Shown here one piece after another: positions 24,470 to 37,199 of a DNA stretch of 64,000 bases. The DNA comes from Epiperipatus broadwayi. Its lineage: Eukaryota > Onychophora > Udeonychophora > Euonychophora > Peripatidae. The translations under genes and the position numbers were made by a program. The first letter of the stretch is position 1. Each line of letters starts with the position of its first letter. Location of the stretch: positions 1 through 64,000 of the forward strand of contig JAQFVV010000984.1 of NCBI GenBank assembly GCA_028023455.1, written 5' to 3'. A model generated the notes under the pieces. That model was not told the origin of the DNA and did no database searches. It saw nothing but the letters and a program-made list of their open reading frames with translations.

Positions 24470-27420
24470 ACAAATAAATAAAAAACTTTTAACTTTAGAA
24501 ACTAGTATCTTTAGGATAAATTATATTGGTTTCATTGTTCAGCTTTTATTCAGAATTATTAATTGTATGTGTGAATTTTAATTCAATATGTTCTGTATTT
24601 TTCTTAGTTATTTATATTGTATAAAAATGTTTATTCCAATGAAAATAATGTGCATGGTTATATTATAAGACAAAACGATTATTTAAATAAAAAAAAAAGT
24701 GAGATTTAAATTGTCATTGAAATATTTATGTTGATAGATGAACATACACATTTATGATGATATAATATGTCTAATAAAGCAGGAATTGAAAGATTTAATT
24801 GTTATTGAGAACCGATTAAGTTAAAATTTTATAAAAGAGTAAGGGTTATTTTTTTTTTTTTAAAAATAAGGATATGTTTTGAATGACGCCAAACTTTTAT
24901 CATATGGTAAATCTTTATTATTATTAAAAATAGAATTTTAGAGTGGGCGGATATTTTTAAGACAGCTACAATTCGATGAGCTACCTGGGAATTCAGGTAC
25001 TAGATTCGTTGCTGGTCGAGCAAACATTGTTAATTACTCCATGATTAACTGGTACCTAAAGGGATTACCTCAAAATAAATAAAGTGTTTGTTTGCCAGTG
25101 TTCAGTTTAGTAGCCATGTGTTTATATTATTGGTAGCTTGCCGCCAATGATATTGCTCACTCTACCTGAGGAATCAGAAACCTTTAGAGATATGATAGTT
25201 TGTTAATGAGGGAAGAATAAAATGTATATTCTATTGTTATTGATATAAAATAAAGGAGGTGGGAGGTTCAATATATATCTATCCATTTACATATATATTC
25301 ATGTACATTAAATAACTTTTTAAAACACTCATAATAATATAAATAATAATTATATAAATAAAGATTACAACTTGTTTTATTAAATAGAACAATATAATAA
25401 TCTTTGTTTATATATAAAATGTATTACTATCTAAATTTAAGTTACTTTTTATTAAGGTCATGTGAAAAAATTCCATTAAGAAATTGAATAAAATGATGAT
25501 AATTTCAAAAGTATAATAATTCCCAAGAGTTTTGTTTCTTTTAAAATACTCTTTAAAATGATCAAATCGATGTTTAATAAATCCAAATCTTAATTCATTT
25601 GGTAATAATCCTTGGAAAATTATTTATTGGCACACAAATAAATTCATGCATGTATGTATATCAATTTACATAGTAAACATTATATGCTTCTTTATGACTT
25701 TTAGAAGACAATTAAATAAATTCACTTTTTAGCTGTTAAAAATAGGTACTTTTCAAAAGACAAAATTGTCCTTTGAAGCAAATATTAACTTTACCTTTCT
25801 GGTATGTAATTTACATAAAATATTTTTCTTTACATATATATATATATATTACATTTTGAAATTTTATTTTACTATTAAAATGCAATGATAGAAATATAAA
25901 ATACAGAGACTCTGAAGTTAATTTACGGGCAATTTTATATCATTTCTATATTGTCATAACATAGAGGTCATTGACCTAGAAACAACAGCTTATATTTAAG
26001 GCAAATCTGTTGTTTCTAAGATATTGAGTGATTATTGCTCTTTAATTAGAGATCATTCAAATACAAATCAGAATCCAAGCAAAATGGTTTCTTTTAATTT
26101 TTAAAATTAAAAAAAATACTTTAAAATAAAATAATAACAAATGATTTTCAATCGCTTTTTATAAAATTGCAAATCAGAAAATAAAAATACATTCATTTGT
26201 TTAACAAAAATTATTAAATATAACATATCTTTAATAATAAAAATATTTCAAAAATACACATATACATCTGTGATACAACTTGTTACTGATGTTAAAAAAT
26301 GCAGTAAAATGAAACATTACTAAATAACCTTTCAAAATATATATCCAAGCTTATGTAATATTTTTAATCAGATATAAAATTTAAAACAAGAAATTTTGGA
26401 TGGTATTACATAAATAATATAAAAAGTGAATCATGAATATTATTTTATAATTTGGTGTATTTATAATAACTCCTTAATTAGGATAAACATCTCTTGATGA
26501 TTTTAAAAAGTTAATAACATGGTAATATCAATAAATAAAAAAATGAGATTCCAATTTTTAGGCAAAGTTTAAAAACCCACAACTGAAACAATTTGATAGA
26601 TCAGCTGATAAAGTTTGAATAAGCACAATTCAACAGTCTAAAATAAAATAAATTGATCTTGTATTTATTGAAATTGTCTTGGGAGTAGATTGTAAAGATT
26701 ATATTGTTTTAATAAGCTTTGGCAGCAGTGCTTCTGAATTAGATTTGGAAATCAGTTAGCTATATTCTATTTATTATTTATTATATCTACATATATAAAG
26801 TACTGACAGTAGGATGATTAAAATGATTATTTAGCTTTGACTTTATATTGTAATTTACCCATGGAAATCAGTTAACTATTGTCATATTGTGCTTTATTAC
26901 ATCTAAAATATTGAGTAATTATTTTTGAAAAATTGTAAAAGTAATCAATTAATCTATCTTCATAAATATATCTTTATATGTTGAATGGGATAAAGTCTCA
27001 ACCTATTTCAGTCACGTGATTTCAACCTTTGCATATTTAGGCATTATAGAACAGGATAAAATGTAAAATATAATGTTGCTGTTATTTAAAAAAACAGATA
27101 GAAAATCACTATAACTTCTGTACAAAAAATGTTAAAATTCTCATAGAGACTGGATGCTTAACTGTCAGTTATTCAAAATGAATCTCACTACATAAAATCC
27201 CCCAAATTATAAGCTTTTTACTTTCATTTTTGTCACTAGAGAGAGTTATTGCTCTTATTGCTTTATTTTCAACTGAAATAAAAATTATTTTGTATTGTAA
27301 CTTTTTTTATACAGTTTACAAAAACAATCTTAAAAAAATGAAAGTAATCTAAAATAAAAGCATTCACTTTGAAAATAAATATAATAACTGAAACACAGGC
27401 TTATTCTATACCTGTGTCTA
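24470..27420. other. AT-rich non-coding stretch
   Basis: No gene, RNA or transposon recognised. 24980-25170 is GC-richer and could be an old repeat. Confidence 0.4.
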
Positions 27421-27520
27421 TATATGTAATATATAGGGTATATGAGCACAGACTTTCAGATGACCCATCACTCTCTATTCTATATAATAACACTGATACA
27501 CACAAGCACATATATTCTGA

Positions 27521-27576
27521 AAAGATATTATACATATTTTATGCTAAACCAGCAATCATCAATTGGTCCAGATTAT
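27521..27576 (-). ncRNA. Hammerhead ribozyme copy D (degenerate)
   Basis: The minus strand has ATAATC, ACCAA, TTGATGA (C3 changed), a TGCT/AGCA stem II with loop GGTTT, then AAAA instead of GAAA. Not expected to cleave. Confidence 0.55.
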
Positions 27577-27930
27577 CATCTCCCACACATATATACTATA
27601 AGTGCTCAGATGTATATTAAGATAGACAATCTTCATACTTTAATGGACAGGCTCCAATCTACTACACACTCAATGTCTGCCCATCCTTGCATATGTATTA
27701 AATGGATTATGTTGTGTACATGTGGGGTTCAGATTGACCTTAGGTCAACATGGGTGTGACAAGAATCCCGGCCTCAGGGTGGCCTTTGAGCATTCCATCA
27801 TCAGATTTTCAATTGGATGGATGGTTGAAGAGTTGGAGTGTGTAGTAGATTGGAGCCTGTCCATTAAAGTATGAAGATTGTCTATCTTAATATACATCTG
27901 AACACTTATAGTATACATGTGTGGGAGATG

Positions 27931-27988
27931 ATAATCTGGACAACTGATGATTGCTGGTTTAGCATGAAATAAGTATATTGGTGTTTGT
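27931..27988 (+). ncRNA. Hammerhead ribozyme copy C (complete catalytic core)
   Basis: CTGATGA is at 27944-27950. Stem II is TGCT/AGCA with loop GGTTT. GAAA is at 27966-27969. A two-pair stem III (A27969-T27976 and T27970-A27975) has a 4-nt loop. H17 is A27977, and TTGGT (27978-27982) starts the 3' strand of stem I. Every invariant core base is present. The weak point is stem I: the 5' strand is ACAA rather than ACCAA, leaving a bulge. Best candidate in the window for residual activity. Confidence 0.65.
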
Positions 27989-28094
27989 TTATCTTTTCAG
28001 CATATATGTGCTTGAGTGTATCAGTGTTATTAGATAGAGTGTAGAGTGATGGTTTATCTGAAAGTCTGTGCTCATATACCCTATATATTAAAAT

Positions 28095-30395
28095 AACTAT
28101 AATGGATTTATAAATTGAAGTAATAATTTAACAACAAAGAGAAAAAAAAATGTTTGGTAGGAAATAGGTTTGGGTTTATGTGGTAAATATTTATTTTATT
28201 AATTTGTGTGTAAAAGCTATTTCATTCACTTAAAACTATCATATAAATATTATTCAATTAAAAAGATATAGATATTAATAATTTTTCAACACATATAAAA
28301 TTAGTCTGTAAATTCATTAATTACCTAATTACAATCAATTGCTGAATATGTGAAATATTTGTCTGGAATTTGTTTAAAAAGACATATCATTTGTTTACTG
28401 ATCTTTTTTTTAAAAGAAAACATAATACCTCCTACGAATTGATCTGAAGCTAAAATATATATTTTTAATTATTGTGGCCATCAACAATTAGAAAATAAAA
28501 AATAACAGTATTATTCTGTGTAAATCCTTGTTTGCATTCAAATCTAGAAAAAAAAAAAGAATACAAATGATATTTTAATTATTTGTAGATATAAGCAAAG
28601 CCTTATTAACATTAATCCATTTTTAATATTCTCAATGTAGAATTACTATGTAGTCATTTCATTATCTTTGAACATCTTCAACAACTTTATAATGTGTAAT
28701 ATTTAGATATATTTTATCTGATATTTTCTAGTATTATGTACTGTGGAATCAGTGAACATTTACAAAATTATTCTGTGTTAATATTATTAAATTTGTCAAT
28801 TTCAATGATGCATTCTTTATATCTACAAGAAGTAAATTCTATATTTACACAGTTTGATGTGTCTTATCTTGTCTCATGTATACATTATTTATATTCCAGT
28901 TAAATTGAGACACAATTTGTCTGATTGACAGACAAATTATTCTGCAAGACTTTTGATATTGTTGTTTATGTGACAATTAAAGAGAGTTGCCCTATTGACA
29001 CTGTTAGATAATATTTTATGCCTTCTATCCGTTTTTTTAATACTATACGATTGACAATTAAATCGTCTATGAATTGATTGTGTATATATATATAATTGAG
29101 GCTTTTTAAAAAGCTTAATCTTATAATAGTTATTCAGTTATGCTTCACAAATTAATAATTAGCAAACATATATTGGATAAAATAAATAACAAGAAAAATA
29201 AAATTATTAAGAAGATGTGACTTAACAGACCTGAAGAAAACTATTTCTAATTATTCCTTTGTAAAAATATGATAAATTTTCTCTTTCCTTGCTGTGAGCT
29301 ATTTAATCTATATGACTTAGTATTTAATTTTACACTATATAATATGAACATTTATTGAAAGTATTTGTCTCGCATACAAGTTCAAACTTATATAATACTG
29401 TATAATATATATAATAAAACCATTATTATTTATAAGGTTTATGTTTAAAAATTCACCTAAAATTTGTAATATTTCTGTCATAAAAATATGTCCTAAGGAA
29501 ATTGAAATATCTGTTCTTTACCTCAGAGATAATAACAGTAATTTGATCTATTTTCGCTCGAAATATATAAATCATAAAATGACGTTAAAAGGAATTGATT
29601 CTTTTATTTACTTACAATATTTATTAGTCTAGCAAAAATTGATGTAGCCATTTTTTAAATTTAATTACATTTGTACCTGGAATACATCAGTCAGCTAGTA
29701 TTTCATTTGACATCTACAATATTTTATATGCATAAAAAATATATCTACTAGTTATAATTAAAATATTTACTTTTCTTCATTATTTTTTTCCTTAAAAAAT
29801 AAATTCAAAAAAGATATTTATTTAAATAAATAAAAATTAAAAATAAAATTGTTCTATGATTATTATTCATCTTTAAGATCATAACTCCCAAAAATTAACA
29901 TTAAATTATAAGTAGCTGAACATATGGTTTTGCTTACTTACTGGAAAAATATATATCGTAATATGTAACTGTTTCCATAGATTTTATATTTACGTATTAT
30001 TTAAATGCAATAATAATTCATGAGTTAACAACACAATATCGCAAAAAAAAAATCCCTTTTTACGATAAAGTATAAAACTATATTGTCAACTTTTAGGAAT
30101 TTAGTTTAAATGTATTTCTCTTACGACAAAGTAATTAGTTTTATTAATTATTAAACATACACTCTGAAATGTATAATATATCCAAGTTACGACTAAACAC
30201 AAAAATATGTAACAAAGTTGAATAATCACAAATATTACTCATTTTTAAATAATAATTAGTTTAATGAAATTTGTTTCTGAAATGCTATTTAAAAATTATA
30301 GCATATTTAAATAGACATTTTCCCCAAAAAGTTTTATTGTTATTAATTTTTATTCTCTTGAGAAGAATTATGCATTTCTAATGCAATAATTGCAT
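28095..30395. other. AT-rich non-coding stretch
   Basis: No gene recognised. A perfect short hairpin lies at 28914-28938 (AATTTGTCTG, 5-nt loop, CAGACAAATT). Confidence 0.4.
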
Positions 30396-30403
30396 ATAAT
30401 ATT

Positions 30404-30467
30404 CATATATATATATATATATATATATAGTTCCGGGCATTCTATTTGTGATACACTTGTATTTATG

Positions 30468-30500
<33 letters not shown>
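30404..30500. repeat. Two (AT)n microsatellites
   Basis: AT tracts at about 30404-30429 and 30470-30500, separated by a short unique segment. Confidence 0.85.
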
Positions 30501-30503
<3 letters not shown>

Positions 30504-30904
30504 TACTGTTGTTATTTTTCTTCATGCATTGACACAAGTGTCTAACTATTTATCGATTTTCATGATTCTATATGGTTAGATGAATAAACTTCATTAACAA
30601 ATATTATTATTGCAAATGGTAGTAATTGTAATTAGTGGCATAACTACTGAGTCACAAATGAAAGCAATGGTTGTAAGTCCATCAGTCCATAGATCCATAA
30701 ATATAACAATCTATTGCAAGGCAAATAAATATATATTCACATGAAAACAATTATTAACTATTGACATTGTTATATATTATAAAAAAAATATAAAATTATT
30801 TTGAAAAATCCAAAATATCCTTAACAACTTATATAAGACTATCTATCACTCATTGTTTAAAAAGTAATTTATTTGACTCTTCTTAAAATTCACATCAGTT
30901 ACAG

Positions 30905-31337
30905 CAGGGGTGGGCAAATAGTGGCCCGAGGGCCACATGCAGCCCGCTAAGAGTTTTTATGCGGCTTTCCAAGACAATCAGAAAAATCCACCTTGGACTG
31001 AGATTTCCTTTCTGTTGCATGACTGAATATTCATCTCATATTTTCCACTAAAATGGCCACATCAATATACATGTGCAGTGTAGATACGATGTGCAATGCT
31101 TTTCCAATTGATCTGATTAATTTTAATTTTGTCTTTGCATTAGCAAATCTATATATTTCCAACTTTTGTGATACCATGAATGCTCCAAAAAAATGTAAAA
31201 TTGGTAATGAAGGTCATGTGTTTAATGAAGAATGGACAAACAAATATTTCTTTGATAATACAGGGAATAAAGCAGTGTGTTTATTGTGTCATGAAAAAAA
31301 GATGCGGCCCCCGAGCCAAAACAATTGCCCACCCCTA
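30905..31337 (+). mobile_element. Internally deleted hAT transposon with perfect target duplication
   Basis: The element begins CAGGGGTGGGCAA and ends TTGCCCACCCCTA, a 13-bp terminal inverted repeat with one mismatch. Pairing extends inward to about 32 bp (GTGGCCCGAGGGCC against GGCCCCCGAGCC). It is flanked by identical 8-bp sequences AGTTACAG (30897-30904 and 31338-31345), the expected hAT target-site duplication. Total length 433 bp, so most of the transposase is gone. Confidence 0.92.
31176..31302 (+). pseudogene. hAT transposase N-terminus (GTF2IRD2/EPM2AIP1-like finger)
   Basis: MNAPKKCK, then GHVFNEEWTNKYFF, then KAVCLLCHEKK. This is the start of the hAT transposase group related to the domesticated GTF2IRD2 C-terminal and EPM2AIP1 proteins. 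The CLLC pair is the first half of its BED-like zinc finger. The frame is open from an upstream ATG at 31053. It runs straight into the 3' terminal repeat right after the CxxC, so the second finger half and the DDE/RNase H core were removed by an internal deletion. Confidence 0.75.
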
Positions 31338-31344
31338 AGTTACA

Positions 31345-31950
31345 GTATTACCATGCTATATTTTCTAAACATTTTTCCAAATGGCAAATATTCTTCTATA
31401 TGCCATGAATTAGTAGCATGATGGACTTGTCATGCTATTTCTTAACAAAAAAAATATTGATAACAATTTGAAGGAATATTTATGACCAAACATAAGTAAG
31501 CACCTAAAAATAGCATTTCAATTCTTGGATCATTTTTCATTTAAAAAGAGGATATAAAAAAATTGCAGTATGTTCATAAAATCATTGGATGTTTATTTTT
31601 AATGTTTTTTTGTTGCAATTGCTCATGTTCAAAGTCAACTGTTAGATCTCTTTTTCAATATTACCATTAATTTTTTTTTTTTTTTTGAACTTGCTTAAAT
31701 AAGTCAGCAATGGATAAAGAAAATTACCTAAAAAAATCATATTGTGTTAAGAACTATTAATTTAATTTTAAGATACAATATTTAAAAATTAATAAATTGA
31801 AAAAGGATTATTAGCTATTATAAAATTTAGTGTTGACAATTATTAGAATATGGAAGGTTTAAAAAAAGTGTCAAGTAGTGCTCAAAGAGAAAGAACAAAC
31901 ATTATATAAAATGGCAAAACATGATAATTTTGTAATAAAAAACCAGAAAT
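31345..31950. other. AT-rich spacer between hAT relics
   Basis: No coding signal. A poly-T tract lies near 31670. Confidence 0.4.
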
Positions 31951-31955
31951 AACCA

Positions 31956-33250
31956 ATGCGAACTGCTCAAGAAAACTGTGAAACTATGCAATATGAAGAC
32001 ACCAACAGAACAATTGTATATGCACTTTTAGAACAACCCAATAACCAAAATATTGTTGACAACAGTGTAAATGACACAGACTCCAGTCAACAAGCAATTG
32101 AGAACATTCATGAAATACTGCATTTTAAAAATGCTGATGTATGTGATTTAGGAAAATATGTTAACAAACATTTCTCTGATAAAACAAAATGATTTATAAT
32201 AAGTCTCCAGTCACGTAGATCCAAAGGGCCATTTCCAAAAATGGAATGAACAAAATAAAAGTTCTAACCAGACTATTTATTATTCACTTTCCAAATATGG
32301 TTCAGTCTCATGTTTATGGCTATGCTATTGAAGTATTTTAGATCCCACATATTGTAAACCATATTGGCTTTTTAAAAAAAATAATGACCCATGGTATGCT
32401 GGAATAAGAGAATGAAAAAATATATTTATTAGTATAAAAAAATAATGTTTCTCAACATCATACTGAAGCATGTGCCATGTATTTAAAGTGGAAGAAAAAT
32501 GTAACCATTAATAAAAACACTGAATAACTATTTGATACAATGCGTCTTTTTGGAAAATTGTTCTAGAATATTTATTTCATATAACATTAATGTTAGCTAA
32601 TAATTCTTTAGCATTTTGTGAATATTGAGAAGGCCTACTAAATGACTATAATGGAAACATTTTATCACAAGAAGAATTTCTTGATAATTACAATAATATT
32701 TTAAGGTAAGTATTAGATATGTCAGCTGGTTCAACAAAATATTTGAGTCCAAAAATACAGAATGAACTAATAAAATGTCTAGGAAAAAGTTAATGAATCA
32801 ATTAATCAAAAAGATAAACTCATCACCATTCTATGACTTGATGTTGGATACTACATAAGTCCTCAGCAAAAAAGATCAGCTGAGCATAATAATATAATAT
32901 ACACATATAATTCAGGATAAAAATCAGCAATGAACCAATATTGAAATTCTGGAGACATTTTTGGATTTTACAAACTAAAAAGTCATTCATCAGAAGAAAT
33001 GACTAATTAAGTCAAAAAATTATTCAATAATATGAATATTCCAATTGAAACATGCTATGATCAGTGTTATAATGGTTCTAGTGAAATTATGAGTAATGTT
33101 TATAGTGGAGTACAAACAATGATTAAAAATATTCACTTCTATGCAGAATATGTACATTGTACTACTTGAAGTATTATCATTTTTTCAACTATTCAAAAAA
33201 TATAAATCTTTTTGGCAATAGCATAAAAAGAAGACACTTTCTTTCCAAAT
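31956..33250 (+). pseudogene. Decayed ZMYM1-like (TTF-finger, hAT-type) transposase
   Basis: Broken frames follow the order of ZMYM1-like transposases. The N-terminal part at 31956-32189 is open (78 codons). The TTF-type finger region follows: KGPFPK, then YYSLSKYGSVSCLWLCY, then DPTYCKPYWLF near 32215-32375. Next is WKIVLEYLFHITLMLANNSL and LSQEEFLDNYNNIL (32555-32705), then KYLSPKIQNELIKCLGK (to about 32790). The catalytic-core stretch includes FYDLMLDTT, KDQ, FNNMNIPIETCYDQCYNGSS and VYSGVQTMIKN (to about 33130), followed by a YVHC relic and RRHFLSKF (to about 33245). Many stops and shifts; the C-terminal dimerisation part was not found. Confidence 0.75.
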
Positions 33251-33259
33251 TTAACTCCT

Positions 33260-34150
33260 TGAGTCTGAAACTTAACCCAGCATACTGGGCAGGTAAGATT
33301 ACAAATATTATTGTCTATAAAATTAAGTTTAATGACATCATAAAGATTTTGATTAAAAACAATTGTTATCCACAAAAAAAGAAAGAAAAGAAGCACTTCA
33401 TATAAAAAAGACAATGTCAACATTTAACTTCCTGTTTGTTTGTATATTTTTATATAAATAATGACTGAAGTTAATTATGCTTTAAAAACATTACAAAATG
33501 TGATCTTATCATAGACAAAACTACATCCATACTAGACTGTGTATATACAAAGTTATATAATTTCAAAAATTCATATGAAAAAAATAAAATTAGGAATTAA
33601 AGAACTAACAGAAAAATGGGGAAAGATACTGATTTGCAAATCAAAAATCAAAAAAATTCAAACAAACATGGGTTAATTGAGGGTTGATTAAAGACTTAAT
33701 AATGAGGGACAATTATTTTAAGTTAATGTCTTTTATAGGGTAAAATACCGGTGCACATTAAACATTGTTTTGTAGGAATGCAAACTCTAAGGCACTATTT
33801 TAGTTTTTTTTAGAATCTAAAAAAACTATCAATATGACAAATGTTGATGTGTTAGACAATTGCTCAAATCATAAAAAGGAGTACCAGAACTTTTTTTTTG
33901 GAATGGCTTGCTAGACAATTAATTTAAATGATTTCTTTATTAAAATACATCTTACAGAAAAAAATAATGATTAAGAATTTCCCAGACTTCTTAAACACTA
34001 AATGCACTTATTTGGAAACTGAAATTAATGAAATATATAGTTTTCTTGTTATTTTTTAACCTTCAACTAACAAATGCAAGCATTGAAAGGTATTTTAATT
34101 AATTATAAATAATTAAAGATTATAAAAGAAATACAATTGGGAAACCCAGG
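33260..34150. other. AT-rich non-coding stretch
   Basis: May include an unrecognisable 3' end of the preceding transposase. No terminal repeats identified. Confidence 0.35.
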
Positions 34151-34164
34151 CTTAAAGATATTGC

Positions 34165-34317
34165 AATCTTTTCAACATCAGATTTTCAATGGTATGGATG
34201 GTTGAAGAGTTGGAGGTTTGAGTAGATTGAAGCCTGTCCATTAAATTATAAAGATTTGCTATATTATTATAAACTGAACACTGATTATTTATATATATAT
34301 ATATATGTGTGTGTGTG

Positions 34318-34354
<37 letters not shown>

Positions 34355-34510
34355 TATGATAATCTGGACCAACTGATGAGTGCTGGTTCAGCACAAAATA
34401 TGTATATTGGTGATTTTGATAGTTTCTACATGTATGTGATCATGCATTCAAGTGATATGAGATAGTGTGAATAGTTGAAAGGTGCTTGAAAGTCTGAGTT
34501 CAAATCTATA
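34165..34510 (+). mobile_element. Hammerhead SINE/retrozyme, copy 3
   Basis: In order: TTTTCAATGGTATGGATGG, GATTGAAGCCTGTCCATTAA, AACTGAACACTGATTA, an AT/GT microsatellite (about 34291-34354), the hammerhead, then TTTCTACATGTATGTGATC, ATAGTTGAAAGGTGC and TCTGAGTTCAAATC. This is the end of one unit joined to the start of the next, the arrangement expected of a tandem array or of copies made from a circular or multimeric template. Confidence 0.7.
34359..34418 (+). ncRNA. Hammerhead ribozyme copy B
   Basis: ATAATC, TGG, ACCAA; CTGATGA at 34373-34379; stem II GTGCT/AGCAC, all five pairs with loop GGTTC; then AAAA where GAAA is required (G12 to A); then TATGTATA and TTGGT. Stems I, II and III are ideal. 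The single G12 change should abolish or strongly reduce cleavage. Confidence 0.65.
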
Positions 34511-34519
34511 TTTATAATG

Positions 34520-37180
34520 GTAGCTATTGTGCAGAAGGAAGCATCTAAATTGGCCTTAAAAAAACTAATTAGTGATTTTACAAATACAAAGCTTAAGAAG
34601 AACGATTTTTTAAATTAATGCTTTTATTAAATTGCCTTATATGATATTTATAATATAAAATTAAATAATTAAAAAATTATGAATACATAAAGCAATCAAA
34701 ATTCAAAATTTTAAAATGGGGCTCTTTTTAAATTTCTGTCTTCAGGACCAACTTTTTTAGTTACACCACTGATTGTAATAAATGTGTTACAGTAAAAAAA
34801 GTGTCTGGGACTGTCTCCAAGCTACCACAAAAATTGTACGATATATATATATATATATAATAAAAATAGACCAAAGATCCTTTAAAATATTTATTGAATA
34901 ATTTTTAATATTATTAAAAGTATATAATTTATAAAGCACTTCATAAAAGATTATCAATTTATTATGCACACTGCTACCATTGTGACTTCACTGTCATCTC
35001 AGGTTTGAACATTATATATATACAAATACATGCTATATAAGGTTTGAACATTATATATATACAAATACATGCTATTAAATTTGTACATCTATTTAATATC
35101 AATTCTGCATAAAAGAATCATTTTTATTTAACTGTCAAAATATTAATATTATTTGTAAAATTATATAAAATACTATTGTCTCATTTACAATTCTCAAATA
35201 AATTTGGATAATAATGTAAAAGTATATTTTTTGAATTAAATTATTTCGAAAAAAAAATTTGTTAGATGATGCAATTTCAACTTACACTATCTGTTTCTAA
35301 TTAGTACCTTACTTTAGTAAATCTTAGCTGAAATTTATTTATAAAAAAGACAGATAAATTTTTCATTAATTTTTATAATATATAAATTTATAAATACTTA
35401 TAAATATGTGAAAATGTATTTAATTTTTATATACAAACACATACAAATGTTTTTAATGTTACTTATACATTTTTAATAAGCTTCTTGGTATATTGGAAAT
35501 AACTATTCAGTAATTAACAAATTAATTATTTTTAAGAACAAGAACTTTTTTAATCAATCTCATTTTAATTAACTGATTACAAACATTTATCAAATTCAGT
35601 CTATTAATAATGCATTATAAAAGCATGATAAAAAGAAATCAGAATCAATTACATTCAAAAAACATGACGTCATTATTACTCTGGTCTAATTATTTTTACT
35701 TATTAACTGCTAATTTTATATTTGATTATAAAAAATGATGAATTAGCTATTTTTATATAAAGATTTTATCTAATTTTTTAAAAATGTCATTACGTCAGCA
35801 AATTAAGGTCATTTAGCTTTAGTTTCACTTAACTATTAAAAAAGTTCAACTAGAAATTATACATATAAAACTATGTACTAGAATTATAAAGATGCCACCC
35901 CATTATCAACTTCCTGTACCACCTACTTTCATTCTACTGACAATTAAACAAAAAGAAGACAATTTTAAAAATATTATTATTTATTCCAAGTGTGAAAAAA
36001 ACTAATCACATATTGTATATATATAGAGAGAGATTCAGTTTATAATTGTTTCCTTGGATGGTTACATCTTAGTTGAGCTCTAATTAAAACAGTCAATAGA
36101 AAATCTTATTAGCCTTTCAATATGTATATGTATTAAGCCAATTTGTCTAAAATAATGATGCAACTATTATATATAATAACCTCCAAATAATATTCTCCAA
36201 ATCCAATCAACTAAATGATCCATATTATTTTCAAAGGTAAATTACATGTAGATGGAATTAAAAGAAATTACTATTTTCATCAATATTTAATTTGATAATT
36301 AGGATGGGCATTGAAATTGAGATACAGTGTCTGAATATTCTAGCTTCTTACTGAGGTTAGCCAAAAGCTCAAAACCAATTGTTCTAAGGATAGAAATGTT
36401 CCAGATAGAGATTTTAAATATTTTTTTTCTTAATACCCTTATTAATTAGTAACTTGTTTCAGCTATTGGTACATTCCCTGTGTTACATATTTATAAATAC
36501 AAGTTCATAAAAGCAATATCATGCTACATATGATTTGCTTTATTGATTATATATGCATATAAATAATTGATAATAATATATAAACAAATTATTCCCTTAC
36601 AAAATTTAATTTAGTCCAACCATTAAATTCAGAATTTAAAAAGCTTAACTTTAACATCACACTAAATTAATGAACCAATCAGCTCTTGTAGAATAATCAC
36701 TTCATGGGTTACAATACTATTCTTTAATTGTATAAATAACACATTGGTACTATTTCAATATAATAATCAAACTTCTATTGCTATAAATTCTAAAGATAAT
36801 ACCAATAAGAATTTAAAAATATACTTTTTAAAAATTATTAATTTAAACATTATAATAAACTATATTAATACATAGTTGTAAACAACAGCAAATTATCAAC
36901 TTAAGCATTAATTAATATTAAATAATAATCATATATAATAAAACAAATGCACTAATGCTTCAGAGGCATACCCAAAAGTAACTTGAATTGTTTTCTGGAA
37001 AGTGAGTTTATTGCAGTACATGCTTCTGCTGGTAGATTGCCCTTAAGGCGATCTTCCTGCATCAATCTGCCAACTATTATTTAGTAAAGTCATGATTCCA
37101 TGTAGTAAATGTTCTTGTTAAATGTATCTTGCTCATTTATCAATTTTTGTAATAGCTGAAAAATTGTAACAATGAGAAAA
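34520..37180. other. AT-rich non-coding stretch
   Basis: It contains a 39-bp perfect tandem duplication (35002-35040 and from 35041). No gene recognised. Confidence 0.4.
35002..35075. repeat. 39-bp tandem duplication
   Basis: GGTTTGAACATTATATATAT and the following 19 bases are repeated immediately, almost to the end of the second copy. Confidence 0.9.
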
Positions 37181-37199
37181 TACATTTTTGTTATGGAAA

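Larger units (their letters stand above)
27425..28092. mobile_element. Hammerhead SINE/retrozyme, palindromic double copy
   Basis: Left arm (27425-27668, element on the minus strand) and right arm (about 27845-28092, plus strand) are inverted copies of the same family segment. They run from the AATATATAGGGTATATGAGC end, through a hammerhead, to CCAATCTACTACACAC. The central part holds the family body (ACATGTGGGGTTCAGA, GACCTTAGGTCAACATGGG, TTTTCAATTGGATGGATGG) once. Each arm carries one ribozyme. Confidence 0.7.

Noticed and set aside
23560-24890. GGCGTCATT / AATGACGCC as terminal repeats of a 1.3-kb transposon
   Set aside because: Only 9 bp match, pairing does not extend clearly, and no target duplication or coding was seen.
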